Assembly (NCBI GenBank): GCA_031553835.1
Contig: JAVBKX010000016.1
Span: 186,001 to 250,000, forward strand
Length of the DNA: 64,000 nucleotides
Source of the DNA: JAVBKX01 sp031553835
Lineage (GTDB): Bacteria; Bacteroidota; Bacteroidia; Bacteroidales; Azobacteroidaceae
Reading direction: 5' to 3'
This document shows positions 43,796 to 52,345 of the stretch, piece by piece (positions within the stretch are counted from its first letter, which is position 1; the number at the start of each line of letters is the position of its first letter). The notes beneath the pieces were generated by a model that ran no database searches, was not told where the DNA came from, and saw nothing but the letters and a program-made list of their open reading frames with translations. The position numbers were made by a program, and so were the translations under genes.

Positions 43796-44719
43796 ATGAT
43801 GAATACAATGAAAAAGAAACCTTCTGCAAAAGATTGGATTATGGCTGTTCGTCCATGGTCGTTCCCTGCATCGAGTATGCCTGCATTAGTAACGTTTGTC
43901 TATGTGTTTTATTGGCACAGGCAGCATCCTGATGTTGATCTCAATTGGGTATTGGGAATTTTATCTATTATTGGCGCTGTGATTTTCCAAATCAGCGGCA
44001 ACTTAATCAGTGATTACTTTGACTACAAGCAAGGTGTAGATAGAGAAGATACGTTTGGTTCGAGCCGTTTGCTTGTGAATGGAACATTTTCACCTAAAGA
44101 AATTTTGCAATTGGGATTATTTTTCCTTGGTTTAGGTACAGGTTTGGGTCTGGTGTTATTTTTCTATACCGGATGGCCTTTGCTGGTTATTGGCGGATTA
44201 GGATTTATTTCCGCTTTGTTTTATTATCAATTCAAATATATAGCGTTGGGTGATTTTCTTATTTTCGTGGTATATGGACCGCTGATCACATTAGGAACAT
44301 TTTACACGATGACTTCGATGATTGATTGGAGTGTTATTTGGTTGTGCATTCCTATCGGATGTATTACGGTGAATATTCTTCATGCCAATAATACCCGGGA
44401 TATTGCGCATGATAAACGGGCCGGTATTCGTACGTTTGCCATGTTGATAGGTATTAAAGGCGCTGTTGCAGAATATATTTCTTTACTGGCAATAACTTAT
44501 ATTTCTGTGATTATCATGGTATTGTCCGGATTTTTACATTGGATTGTACTGGGTGTTCTGGTTACATTGCCTGTAGCAATAAAAAATTGTAAAATAATGA
44601 GTACGGCATCCATTGATAATCCATCCAATATTGTTGATCTGGATGTGAAGACGGCGCAGTTGCAATTGATGTTCAGTACTTTATTTGCCGTTCTGATAGT
44701 TATATCATACTGGTTATGA
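43796..44719 (+). CDS. menA: 1,4-dihydroxy-2-naphthoate polyprenyltransferase
   Basis: A membrane UbiA-family prenyltransferase with eight to nine helices, making demethylmenaquinone. The 307 residues include the first Asp-rich motif NLISDYFDYKQGVDRED at about residues 68-84 and the second region ANNTRDIAHDKRAG. ATG 43796 and ATG 43799 are both possible. The stop overlaps the CPBP gene as ATGA. Confidence 0.94.
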   Translation: MMNTMKKKPSAKDWIMAVRPWSFPASSMPALVTFVYVFYWHRQHPDVDLNWVLGILSIIGAVIFQISGNLISDYFDYKQGVDREDTFGSSRLLVNGTFSPKEILQLGLFFLGLGTGLGLVLFFYTGWPLLVIGGLGFISALFYYQFKYIALGDFLIFVVYGPLITLGTFYTMTSMIDWSVIWLCIPIGCITVNILHANNTRDIAHDKRAGIRTFAMLIGIKGAVAEYISLLAITYISVIIMVLSGFLHWIVLGVLVTLPVAIKNCKIMSTASIDNPSNIVDLDVKTAQLQLMFSTLFAVLIVISYWL

Positions 44720-45336
44720 GAAAAATTATTTACTCCATCCTGGTCGCTTTTGTCCTGTGGTTTGTTATGTTTTCGCCCTGGACATCTTCTTATTTGAATT
44801 TTTGGTTAGCGATGCTCGTTTCCGCATCAGTATTACTATGTATGAGTTTTACCTTGCGAAAGGATTGGAAGAAAGACTTTCAGTTTGATTTCAGGAGTAT
44901 TGCTTTAGGTGTCGGATCGGCCTGTGTGTTGTGGGGCATATTTTACATTGGAAATTATTTATCTTCTTTGTTGTTTGATTTTGCCAAACCGCAGGTGTCG
45001 TCTATTTATAGTTTGCGCGATGGAAGCAAAGGGGTGTTGATAGGGCTGGAATTGTTTTTTATCGTAGGTCCTGCTGAAGTCATTTTCTGGCAGGGATTGG
45101 TTCAGTCAAAAATGATGCAGCGCTTAGAAAATTGGAAAGGATTTATTGTTACTACGCTGATTTACTCCTTAGTACATATTTTTTCTTTTAATTTTATGTT
45201 GATTATGGCTGCGTTGGTTTGCGGCACATTCTGGGGTTTTATATATATGATTTTTAAACCACGTAATTTGGTACCGTTACTGATATCCCATGCCCTGTGG
45301 GATGTGATGGTGTTTATTTTGTTTCCAATTGTGTAA
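44716..45336 (+). CDS. CPBP-type intramembrane protease family protein, atypical motif 1
   Basis: 206 residues and about six membrane helices. The CPBP layout is visible: motif 1 at PAEVIFWQG, motif 2 IYSLVH, motif 3 ISHALWD. Motif 1 normally reads EExxxR; here only one Glu is present and Arg is replaced, so activity is doubtful. The His of motifs 2 and 3 are kept. Such proteins process prenylated proteins or act in peptide immunity. It overlaps menA by four bases and ends at a strong terminator. Confidence 0.75.
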   Translation: MRKIIYSILVAFVLWFVMFSPWTSSYLNFWLAMLVSASVLLCMSFTLRKDWKKDFQFDFRSIALGVGSACVLWGIFYIGNYLSSLLFDFAKPQVSSIYSLRDGSKGVLIGLELFFIVGPAEVIFWQGLVQSKMMQRLENWKGFIVTTLIYSLVHIFSFNFMLIMAALVCGTFWGFIYMIFKPRNLVPLLISHALWDVMVFILFPIV

Positions 45337-45355
45337 GATTTTCCTAAGTCGATAA

Positions 45356-45404
45356 AAAGACGCAGTCTCAGAAGAGCGTTTGGGCTTTTTGAGACTGCGT
45401 CTTT
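45356..45404. terminator. bidirectional terminator, 15-bp perfect stem
   Basis: AAAGACGCAGTCTCA (45356-45370) pairs perfectly with TGAGACTGCGTCTTT (45390-45404). It separates the converging CPBP and PII-like genes. The T-run TTTTTATC lies on the minus-strand side, so it chiefly serves the efflux/PII-like transcript. Confidence 0.85.
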
Positions 45405-45430
45405 GAATATAATAGAATAGTGCGTTGGCT

Positions 45431-45724
45431 TTATATCGCTTTTTCGATATTCCAAACGTAAGCATGCAGCCCTTGAGCTTCGGTTTTCATATCGAGGTCG
45501 TGCAATGCTGCTAATAATCGATCTACTTTTTCATCTTCAACCATGGTCATGATGACCGAATTCATGGTAGGCCAGGCATGATCGCCGTAATGCGGTTGAC
45601 CTTTGTTTGTTCCACGTCCCTGGACACTGTCCCAGTTGGTGAAACCCCTGATACTCATTTTGTCCAATATTTCGATCAATCGATCTTTATATGCTTCGTT
45701 GTAGGGAATAAATATTGCTTTCAT
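45431..45724 (-). CDS. small PII-like protein at the end of the efflux operon
   Basis: From the ATG at 45724 it has 97 residues. The start MKAIFIPYNEAYKDRLIEIL and the end VDRLLAALHDLDMKTEAQGL suggest a ferredoxin-like beta-alpha-beta fold of the PII superfamily, with a central loop containing GHPHYGDHAWP-like residues. There is no uridylylation site evident. It follows the RND pump by 87 bases, separated by a repeat hairpin, and could sense a ligand or metal for the pump; that is inference. Confidence 0.65.
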   Translation of the reverse strand: MKAIFIPYNEAYKDRLIEILDKMSIRGFTNWDSVQGRGTNKGQPHYGDHAWPTMNSVIMTMVEDEKVDRLLAALHDLDMKTEAQGLHAYVWNIEKAI

Positions 45725-45731
45725 ATTTTTT

Positions 45732-45806
45732 AGTTGACAAGTTGACAAGTTGACAAGTTAACGGGCTGATGAAAATATTCTTGTCAACTCGTTAACTCGT
45801 TAACCC
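45732..45806. repeat. AGTTGACA tandem-repeat hairpin after the RND pump
   Basis: AGTTGACA is present three times (45732-45755) and a fourth degenerate copy follows. The inverted arm (45780-45804) consists of CTTGTCAACT and two GTTAACTC-like copies; 21 of 25 positions pair. It begins 6 bases after the pump stop codon. Confidence 0.8.
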
Positions 45807-45811
45807 ATAAA

Positions 45812-48800
45812 CTATTTTTTATACATTTTTTTAAATTTTCTTCTTTTTCTTTTCACTCCGTTGGCTCCGAATATAGAGTACAATGATGGTACATAAACAA
45901 GGGTAAGGATGGTAGAAAGGGTGAGACCTCCTACGATTGCGATACCCATTGGTTGCCACATTTCAGAACCGGCTCCGCGAGGTACAGCCAGCGGAATCAT
46001 ACCGAGTACGGTAGTGGCTGTGGTCATCAAAATCGGACGCAACCTTGATTTTCCTGCCACGATAACGGCTCTGTCGATCGACAAGCCCCGCTCGCGATTG
46101 AGATTGATGTAGTCGATGAGTACAATACCATTTTTTACCACAATACCAATCAACATCACCAATCCGATCATCGCCATCAAGCTCATGGGTTGTCCGGTAA
46201 GCATCAGGGCAAGGAGTACTCCTGATAATCCGAAGAGTAATGATAATACAATGATAAACGGATAAGTCAGCGATTCGAATTGGGCGGCCATGACGATGTA
46301 AACTAATAATACGCAAAGCATCATTAACAAGAAGAGATCGCTGTTTGTATCTTGTTGATCTTCGTACGAACCTCCGATCTTAATCCCAATTTCGGACGGA
46401 ATTTTTCCTTCAGCTTGCATTTCCGATATTACTTTATTGATGTCGGTAACTACATCGCTCAATGCGGCTTTATAAAGTGAGCCTTGTACTTTATTCACCC
46501 GCTGACGGTTTTCCCTGTCGATCTGAGGCAACGAAGATTTTTCGATTACTTTTCCTAATTCCCGTATTTTGATTGGAATTCCCTTGTTATTGTAAACGGT
46601 AATATCTTCGATGGTAGAAAGAGATTGGCGATATTTTTCGGCGTATTGGACGATAATATCGTATTCGTCGCCATCTTCACGGTATTTGGAAGTGATTAAT
46701 CCGTTGATACGGTTACGGACAAAATTGGCTACAGTAGCGGAGTTCAGCCCGTTTTCCGCCAATTTTTCGCGGTCGAAATCAATCTGATATTCCGTACGAT
46801 AATCCTGACGGCTGATAACCAAGTCACGCAATCCTTTTACAGTTGCTAAACGATGTTTCATTTCATTGGCGATACGGTCGGTCGTTGCCAAATCGAAACC
46901 ATAAATCTCCACATCTACCGTACTTGATCCGGTTCCCATCATGCCTCCTTCTCCACCCGGACTCACTTTGAATTTATAGAGTTCGGGCATATTTTCCAGG
47001 TCTTTACGCAATTCGTCTGCGATGTCGTAAATACTACGTTCGCGCTCTTCCAGGTCCACACATCTTAATCGATAGCTAATCAGGTTAGTTGCATTGGTCT
47101 GCATAGCGGCCCAGGAATTGTTTTCATCAGCCTGACCGACAGAAAATGAGTTAACCTTGACTTCCGGATATTTTTCCTTGATAATGTTGTCGATTTTCAT
47201 AGCTGTAGTACGCGAAACTTCCATCCGGGTTCCTGTAGGCAAGTACGCTTCTACCTGAATCATACTATTATCGGAAGCCGGCATAAAGTCGAATTTAAGA
47301 AAGAATACAGCGGCAACGATTACTGACACGAAGAGTAAAAGACACATTAAAAGGGTTTTCCCTCTGTTGGTTACGGCTAACTTAACGACTTTGGCGTAAA
47401 AATTATCCAATTGATCCAGGCTTCTTTGTACAGGGGCGTATAATTTGTCGAATAATTTTCCTTGCGTGTTGGTGAGTCTCAACATCTGAGAGCAAAGCAT
47501 TGGGGTTAGAGACAATGCTACTACCACAGAAGTGATAATCATAATGGTTACCATCCAACCTAATTGTCCGAACATTACTCCAGCTAATCCGGTTACCATA
47601 GTCAAAGGGAAGAATACGGCGACAATAGTCAGTGTAGAAGCCATAACGGCCACACCTACTTCGTTGGTAGCATATACGGCCGCTTCTTTGGGCGTACTTC
47701 CCCGTTCGATATGGGTGGTAATATTTTCAAGTACTACAATCGCATCGTCCACCACCATACCGATGGCGATTGAAATGGAGGAGAGTGAGATGATGTTCAG
47801 GGTTCCTCCGGTCGCCATCAAATAAATAAATGAAACCACCAATGATATGGGAATGGCGATGATAACGATAAAGGTAGCGCGCCATCTTCCAAGGAAGAAT
47901 AACACGACGATTACAACGAAAAGAATAGCCAGTACAATCGTTTCCGTTAAGTTATGGATAGAATCTTCGATAAACGTGGAAGTGTCCATAATGAGCGACA
48001 ACTGTACATCAGGTGGAAGGGTTTTCTGTAATTCGGGTATTTTTTCATTTACTATCTGAGCGATAGACACTGTGTTGGCTCCCGATTGTTTCTGGACGAC
48101 AATGGTAGCTCCTTTGACCCCGTTGGTATATGTTTCCTGAATACGCGATTGGATGGTATCGTTGATCGTTGCCACATCTTTCAGGTAGATATTTTTTCCG
48201 TCGCGGTTACCGATCACGATTCCTAATAATTGGTCGCTGGCTTTAAATTCCCCTTCGATACGTAGCGCATAAGTTTCGGTTCCGATGTCGAAACTACCGG
48301 CCGGAACGTTCAGGTTTTCCATTTGGATGGTACTTGCTATTTGCTCTACTGTCAATTGATATGCTTCCAGTTTTTCGGGAGATACGTTGACTTGCACCTG
48401 GCGTTGAGGCGCACCGGCAATAGTTACCGCACCGACTCCGCTTATGCGATTCAGCGGATTAGCTATCTTTTCATCTAATATTTTATACAGCGAGTTGACG
48501 CTTTCTTTCGCTGTTGCCGAATAAATCACAACAGGAATCATGTCCATACTGAATTTGAAAATAATCGGATTACTGATTTCTTCCGGCAGCTGGGATTTTA
48601 CCATATCGAGTTTGTCCCTCACGTCATTGGTGGCCGTATTAATATCGGTTCCGTAATTAAATTCCAGTGTTACGAGCGACATATTGTCTTTTGACTGGGA
48701 TGTAATTTTTTTCAAATTTTCACAAGTGTTCAACACATCTTCAATCGGACGTGTGACGTTCGTTTCTATATCCGAAGCGCTCGCTCCGGCGTAAGCTGTG

Positions 48801-48943
48801 ATCACGGTGAGTTGGTTTGTTTCGATTTCGGGAAACAAATCCACAGCTAACCGTGTATAGGAGAATAGCCCGAGGATTGCAACGCCTACAAAGATAAGCG
48901 CTGTGGTTACCGGCTTTTTGACTGCGGCTGAGTATAATGACAT
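45812..48943 (-). CDS. RND efflux pump, inner-membrane permease
   Basis: 1043 residues of the HAE1 type. Membrane helix 1 (TALIFVGVAILGLFSYTRL), two periplasmic porter regions, the proton-relay helix with IGMVVDDAIVVLEN, and the second half with MLIGIVVKNGIVLIDY and SRLRPILMTT. Exports drugs, bile acids or similar compounds. It is more AcrB-like than the pump at 30441-33527. Fourth gene of tetR-tolC-adaptor-pump; the spacing to the adaptor is enlarged by a repeat. Confidence 0.96.
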   Translation of the reverse strand: MSLYSAAVKKPVTTALIFVGVAILGLFSYTRLAVDLFPEIETNQLTVITAYAGASASDIETNVTRPIEDVLNTCENLKKITSQSKDNMSLVTLEFNYGTDINTATNDVRDKLDMVKSQLPEEISNPIIFKFSMDMIPVVIYSATAKESVNSLYKILDEKIANPLNRISGVGAVTIAGAPQRQVQVNVSPEKLEAYQLTVEQIASTIQMENLNVPAGSFDIGTETYALRIEGEFKASDQLLGIVIGNRDGKNIYLKDVATINDTIQSRIQETYTNGVKGATIVVQKQSGANTVSIAQIVNEKIPELQKTLPPDVQLSLIMDTSTFIEDSIHNLTETIVLAILFVVIVVLFFLGRWRATFIVIIAIPISLVVSFIYLMATGGTLNIISLSSISIAIGMVVDDAIVVLENITTHIERGSTPKEAAVYATNEVGVAVMASTLTIVAVFFPLTMVTGLAGVMFGQLGWMVTIMIITSVVVALSLTPMLCSQMLRLTNTQGKLFDKLYAPVQRSLDQLDNFYAKVVKLAVTNRGKTLLMCLLLFVSVIVAAVFFLKFDFMPASDNSMIQVEAYLPTGTRMEVSRTTAMKIDNIIKEKYPEVKVNSFSVGQADENNSWAAMQTNATNLISYRLRCVDLEERERSIYDIADELRKDLENMPELYKFKVSPGGEGGMMGTGSSTVDVEIYGFDLATTDRIANEMKHRLATVKGLRDLVISRQDYRTEYQIDFDREKLAENGLNSATVANFVRNRINGLITSKYREDGDEYDIIVQYAEKYRQSLSTIEDITVYNNKGIPIKIRELGKVIEKSSLPQIDRENRQRVNKVQGSLYKAALSDVVTDINKVISEMQAEGKIPSEIGIKIGGSYEDQQDTNSDLFLLMMLCVLLVYIVMAAQFESLTYPFIIVLSLLFGLSGVLLALMLTGQPMSLMAMIGLVMLIGIVVKNGIVLIDYINLNRERGLSIDRAVIVAGKSRLRPILMTTATTVLGMIPLAVPRGAGSEMWQPMGIAIVGGLTLSTILTLVYVPSLYSIFGANGVKRKRRKFKKMYKK

Positions 48944-48973
48944 ATAATTTTATCTTAAAAATTGATTACTTAT

Positions 48974-49064
48974 AATTGAGAATTGAGAATTGAGAATTGA
49001 GAATGAAAAAGGCATATAGCATCCATAAATTCATTCTCCATTTTTCCAGTCTCAATTCTCAATT
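48974..49064. repeat. AATTGAG tandem-repeat hairpin at the adaptor stop codon
   Basis: AATTGAG occurs four times in tandem (48974-49001). CTCAATTCTCAATT (49051-49064) is a two-unit inverted copy, with a partial third (TCATTCTCC) at 49031-49039. The stop codon of the adaptor gene (49061-49059) lies within the right arm, so the repeat is part of that gene's 3' end. Confidence 0.8.
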
Positions 49065-50096
49065 TTTAATTATTTCGACTGGTGTTCCATCAATCAAGCG
49101 GGTTTGTCCGGTAGTTACCACTACATCACCGTCTTTCAGTCCGGAAATGATTTCGTAATTATCACCCAATCGTTGACCTAATTCGACTTTGATGTATTTG
49201 GCTTTTCCGTTTTCTACGGTAAATACGTATTTATCGTTGGACCCGGCTTGTTTTTGTACTGCTAAATCCGGAACAATAATGCTTTTACCGGTTCCAAAAT
49301 TCAATGTTACACGGGCAAACATTCCGGGGCGTACGCGTATATTGGAGTTGACGATTGATACTTCTACCCCGAAAGTATGAGTAGATGCGTCGATGGTCGG
49401 ATATATCAGGCTTACTTTTCCTTCAAAAATTTCGTTGCCATATACATCCAGTTGTATATCTACAGGCATTCCCATTTTTACTTGTGTGAAATGGCTTTCG
49501 GATACATTAATGAGCGCTTTTAACGGATTGAGTTGCTGCACTGTCAAAATAGGTTTCTGAGTATATACATCTCCATTGTCGTAATTCCGGTCTGTAACAA
49601 TGCCGTTGATTGGACTTTTCAGTCGGGTATTGTCTTCAAGGTTATTGATAGCGGTGTTTAAAACATCAATTTGAGTTTTTATCTGATCGACCTGTTGTTG
49701 GGCAATTCCACCAACTTTCAATAATTCTTCATAGCGGGCGTAATCTCTTTTCAAATTTTCCAGTTGTACATTTTGTTGTTTTAAGTTGGAAGCATCCATT
49801 TGTACCAATATCTGATCTCTGGATACCCGGTCTCCGACTTCTACAAAAATCTTTTCGATACGGCCGGGTATGGCTGGCGTGATCTGATTGATCACATCAG
49901 CTTTTACATTGGCAGTATAGGTGGAAAGTTTTTCTACGTCTTTCGATTCAGCTTTTGTTGTTGTGATTTTTACAACATCTGCTTGTTGGTCTTGATTTTC
50001 CTCTTTTTTTTCTCCACATGCAACCAGAATGCATAAAGCAAAAAGAGGGATGAGTCTGAATAAATTTTTTGTCGTCATATTGTTATTTATTTTCAT
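49059..50096 (-). CDS. RND efflux periplasmic adaptor, lipoprotein
   Basis: 345 residues from ATG 50096, or 339 from ATG 50078; the first lies 5 nt after tolC. The lipobox LVAC follows a hydrophobic core. The adaptor architecture is present: lipoyl half (GRIEKIFVEVGDRVSRDQ), helical hairpin (about 110-160), second half (LKSPINGIVTDR), beta-barrel and membrane-proximal domain. It links pump and TolC. The stop codon falls inside an AATTGAG repeat. Confidence 0.93.
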   Translation of the reverse strand: MKINNNMTTKNLFRLIPLFALCILVACGEKKEENQDQQADVVKITTTKAESKDVEKLSTYTANVKADVINQITPAIPGRIEKIFVEVGDRVSRDQILVQMDASNLKQQNVQLENLKRDYARYEELLKVGGIAQQQVDQIKTQIDVLNTAINNLEDNTRLKSPINGIVTDRNYDNGDVYTQKPILTVQQLNPLKALINVSESHFTQVKMGMPVDIQLDVYGNEIFEGKVSLIYPTIDASTHTFGVEVSIVNSNIRVRPGMFARVTLNFGTGKSIIVPDLAVQKQAGSNDKYVFTVENGKAKYIKVELGQRLGDNYEIISGLKDGDVVVTTGQTRLIDGTPVEIIKN

Positions 50097-50101
50097 TGTT
50101 T

Positions 50102-51478
50102 TTATTTTAAATCCGGTTCTACTCCCAATGTTTTATCCAAATCAGCTTTTGAATTTAAGAAACTTGCAATTGCTTGTTCCCGAGCAAGTTGTGCCTGAGT
50201 GAGTGCTAATGAAGCATTATGCAGCTCCAGGATTGTGCCTGTGCCGGTTTCATACCGTTTTAGAGAAATATCATATCCTTTTTGAGCCACCCCCTCGTTG
50301 TTTTTTGCTGATTCCGCTTGTTTAACGGCAGTATTCATATTGTTGAGAGCGGTGCGTACTTGCAGCATCAGAGATTCTTTCAAATAATCACGCTGAATGT
50401 CAAGTTGGTTTATTTGAATTTTTGTTTGTTTTTCTTTGGCTGTATTGGTGAAAATTCCCGTCAAAGGAATGTTCATTTGCAAACCAACCAACAATCCTTG
50501 CGAATACCAGTCGCTCGATTTTTCCACCTGAATGGGCAGTCCTCCAAAATTTATCTCTGTAGCCTTGTTGCCTACACCTTGGTATCCGTAACTTCCGAAA
50601 GCCGCTAATGTTGGCATTCGTTGTGTACGCTGTATCGAAAGTGATTTTTGCAATTGTTGTTGCTGGATGTCTAATTGTCGGAGATCAGAGTTTTCTTTTA
50701 CCGATAAGTTGTTTAAATTATCCAAACTGCCGATTTCGTAATCTGTCAGACTTCCGACAGTTTCCACCGGTTGCGTAATTTCTAATCCTATCAAGATTTG
50801 CAACAACATTTTTGCTTGCTCAATGCCATTTTCTACATCCAGAATGCTGGGTTCTATATTTTTCATTTGAACTTCGGCAGAAACAACGTCGAATTCAGAT
50901 CCTAAACCAACTTCAAACCGTTTTTTTGCATGCTGATAAATATCTTCGGCAAGAGCCTGACTGCTTTTTAGAGTTTTGTGTGATTCCTGTGCAAGTAAAA
51001 CTCCATAATATGCCTTTGCAACATCGTTTCGCAATGTAATTTTCGACGCGCGCGATTTTTCGACAGCCAACTGCATATCAAGTGTTGTCATTTTAATTAA
51101 TTCCCATAAAGCTGGTGCAAATAATGGAAGTGACAATTGTAAACCTGCTTGCGTGGTGTAATCCGTCGGTGAATTGATTATTTGTCCCATCATGGCCATG
51201 GATGCCGGTGAAAGATATTTTGCATACTGTCCGGAAGCACTTAATGAAGGAAGAATGTCATACCAAGCGCTTTTTTTCGAGTAATCGACCTTCTTAATTT
51301 CCTTTTCAGCGATTTTGATAATTGGATTTTCACTCAGCGCTATTTCGATCGCTTTATCCAATGTAAGTTTGATTGCCGGTTGAACCTGTGTCAATGTGTC
51401 CGCAGGTTCGGCTTTTCCCATCCAGGGGAGCGCCAGTAGCATACTTAAAAAAATTGTTTTGCCTAAATTCATTTCCAT
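50102..51478 (-). CDS. TolC-family outer-membrane efflux protein
   Basis: 458 residues: signal peptide to about residue 24 (IFLSMLLALPWMGKA), then the two structural repeats (ENPIIKIAEKEIKKVDY, DVVSAEVQMKNIEPS; second copy ETGTGTILELHNASLALTQ). ATG at 51478, with another at 51472. It is the second gene of the efflux operon, 15 nt after tetR and 5 nt before the adaptor, an order different from the adaptor-pump-TolC operon at 29389. Confidence 0.93.
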   Translation of the reverse strand: MEMNLGKTIFLSMLLALPWMGKAEPADTLTQVQPAIKLTLDKAIEIALSENPIIKIAEKEIKKVDYSKKSAWYDILPSLSASGQYAKYLSPASMAMMGQIINSPTDYTTQAGLQLSLPLFAPALWELIKMTTLDMQLAVEKSRASKITLRNDVAKAYYGVLLAQESHKTLKSSQALAEDIYQHAKKRFEVGLGSEFDVVSAEVQMKNIEPSILDVENGIEQAKMLLQILIGLEITQPVETVGSLTDYEIGSLDNLNNLSVKENSDLRQLDIQQQQLQKSLSIQRTQRMPTLAAFGSYGYQGVGNKATEINFGGLPIQVEKSSDWYSQGLLVGLQMNIPLTGIFTNTAKEKQTKIQINQLDIQRDYLKESLMLQVRTALNNMNTAVKQAESAKNNEGVAQKGYDISLKRYETGTGTILELHNASLALTQAQLAREQAIASFLNSKADLDKTLGVEPDLK

Positions 51479-51493
51479 AGTTTCTATTGTTAT

Positions 51494-52111
51494 TTATTTT
51501 TCTTTATGATTGAATGTGTCAATTAGCTCATCGATTTTTTTATTGCCTTGTTCGGTTGCAATTCCACGGGTGAAATTTAAGATAATGGCGCGGACGAATT
51601 CATGTAAGGTAAATCTGTCAACCGGCATAAAATCTCCTTCCATTAATGTTTTGAATTGGCTTTTTAATAGCCAGAGTAAAATTTCAAAATTGATCTCACT
51701 ACGCAGTAAGCCTTGTTGCACGCCCCTTTCAAATAACGGTATAAATGTTTCGATGCCCTCTTTTTGCTGACATTCTATTTTTTTGTAAAGGTGAGGATGG
51801 TATTTACGCAAATCGTGGATTACAGATTTGTTGACATTGTGCACATCATTGAGATGTTTTGCGTAAATTCTCATCAATGTGTCGATTACATTTTCCGATT
51901 GCGCGGCTAAAGCTTCAAATTCTACATCCGCTTTTGCCATACTTTTGTCAATACAAGCTTCCAGTAATTCTTCTTTGTCTTTAAATACCTCATACAATGT
52001 ACGTTTGGAGATACCCATGTGATTGGCAATATCCGACATAGTGATACTCCTTATTCCATTCCGGAAAAAAAGTTCTGAAGCTTGTTCTATGATTCTGTCT
52101 TTTAATTCCAT
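51494..52111 (-). CDS. TetR/AcrR-family regulator
   Basis: From the ATG at 52111 it has 205 residues. The N-terminal helix-turn-helix (ASELFFRNGIRSITMSDIAN, then MGISKRTLYEVFKDKEEL) is followed by a helical ligand-binding domain. It heads the tolC-adaptor-pump operon and probably represses it until a pump substrate binds. A palindrome 95-117 nt upstream is a candidate operator. The 17 extra codons of the longer frame fall in the promoter region. Confidence 0.9.
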   Translation of the reverse strand: MELKDRIIEQASELFFRNGIRSITMSDIANHMGISKRTLYEVFKDKEELLEACIDKSMAKADVEFEALAAQSENVIDTLMRIYAKHLNDVHNVNKSVIHDLRKYHPHLYKKIECQQKEGIETFIPLFERGVQQGLLRSEINFEILLWLLKSQFKTLMEGDFMPVDRFTLHEFVRAIILNFTRGIATEQGNKKIDELIDTFNHKEK

Positions 52112-52135
52112 TAAACCCTCTTTGAAAATCGGATG

Positions 52136-52143
52136 CAAAGGAA
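52136..52143 (-). promoter_or_regulatory. -7-like box of tetR
   Basis: TTCCTTTG on the minus strand, one base from TAnnTTTG, 24 nt before the tetR ATG. A TTTG lies 16 nt further upstream, short of the usual 19-21 spacing. Confidence 0.35.
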
Positions 52144-52205
52144 CTGAAAACTTTTGAAACAAAAAAAGTTTTCTTGTTTTCTTTGTTAGAATTAATAAAA
52201 ATTAA

Positions 52206-52228
52206 CAATTGTAATATTACTACAATTG
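52206..52228. promoter_or_regulatory. palindrome, candidate TetR operator
   Basis: CAATTGTA (52206-52213), seven bases, TACAATTG (52221-52228): a perfect 8-bp inverted repeat. It also contains the 10-bp palindrome GTAATATTAC (52211-52220). It is upstream of tetR and overlaps the -33 region of the divergent GH43 promoter. Confidence 0.5.
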
Positions 52229-52257
52229 GTATTTATCAACGGAAAATATTATTTTTG
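52225..52257 (+). promoter_or_regulatory. promoter of the double GH43 gene
   Basis: ATTG (52225-52228), 21 nt, TATTTTTG (52250-52257). The transcript would have an 80-nt leader before the ATG at 52346. Confidence 0.5.
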
Positions 52258-52345
52258 TACACATTGAATTAAGTGTAAATATTTCACTTATTAGATGTAA
52301 AATAGATGATCCATGAAAAATAAAAAGAAATATTAATTGAAGAAC

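Noticed and set aside
45356..45404. Regulatory RNA between CPBP and PII-like genes
   Set aside because: The perfect stem with a T-run at a convergent junction is best explained as a terminator.
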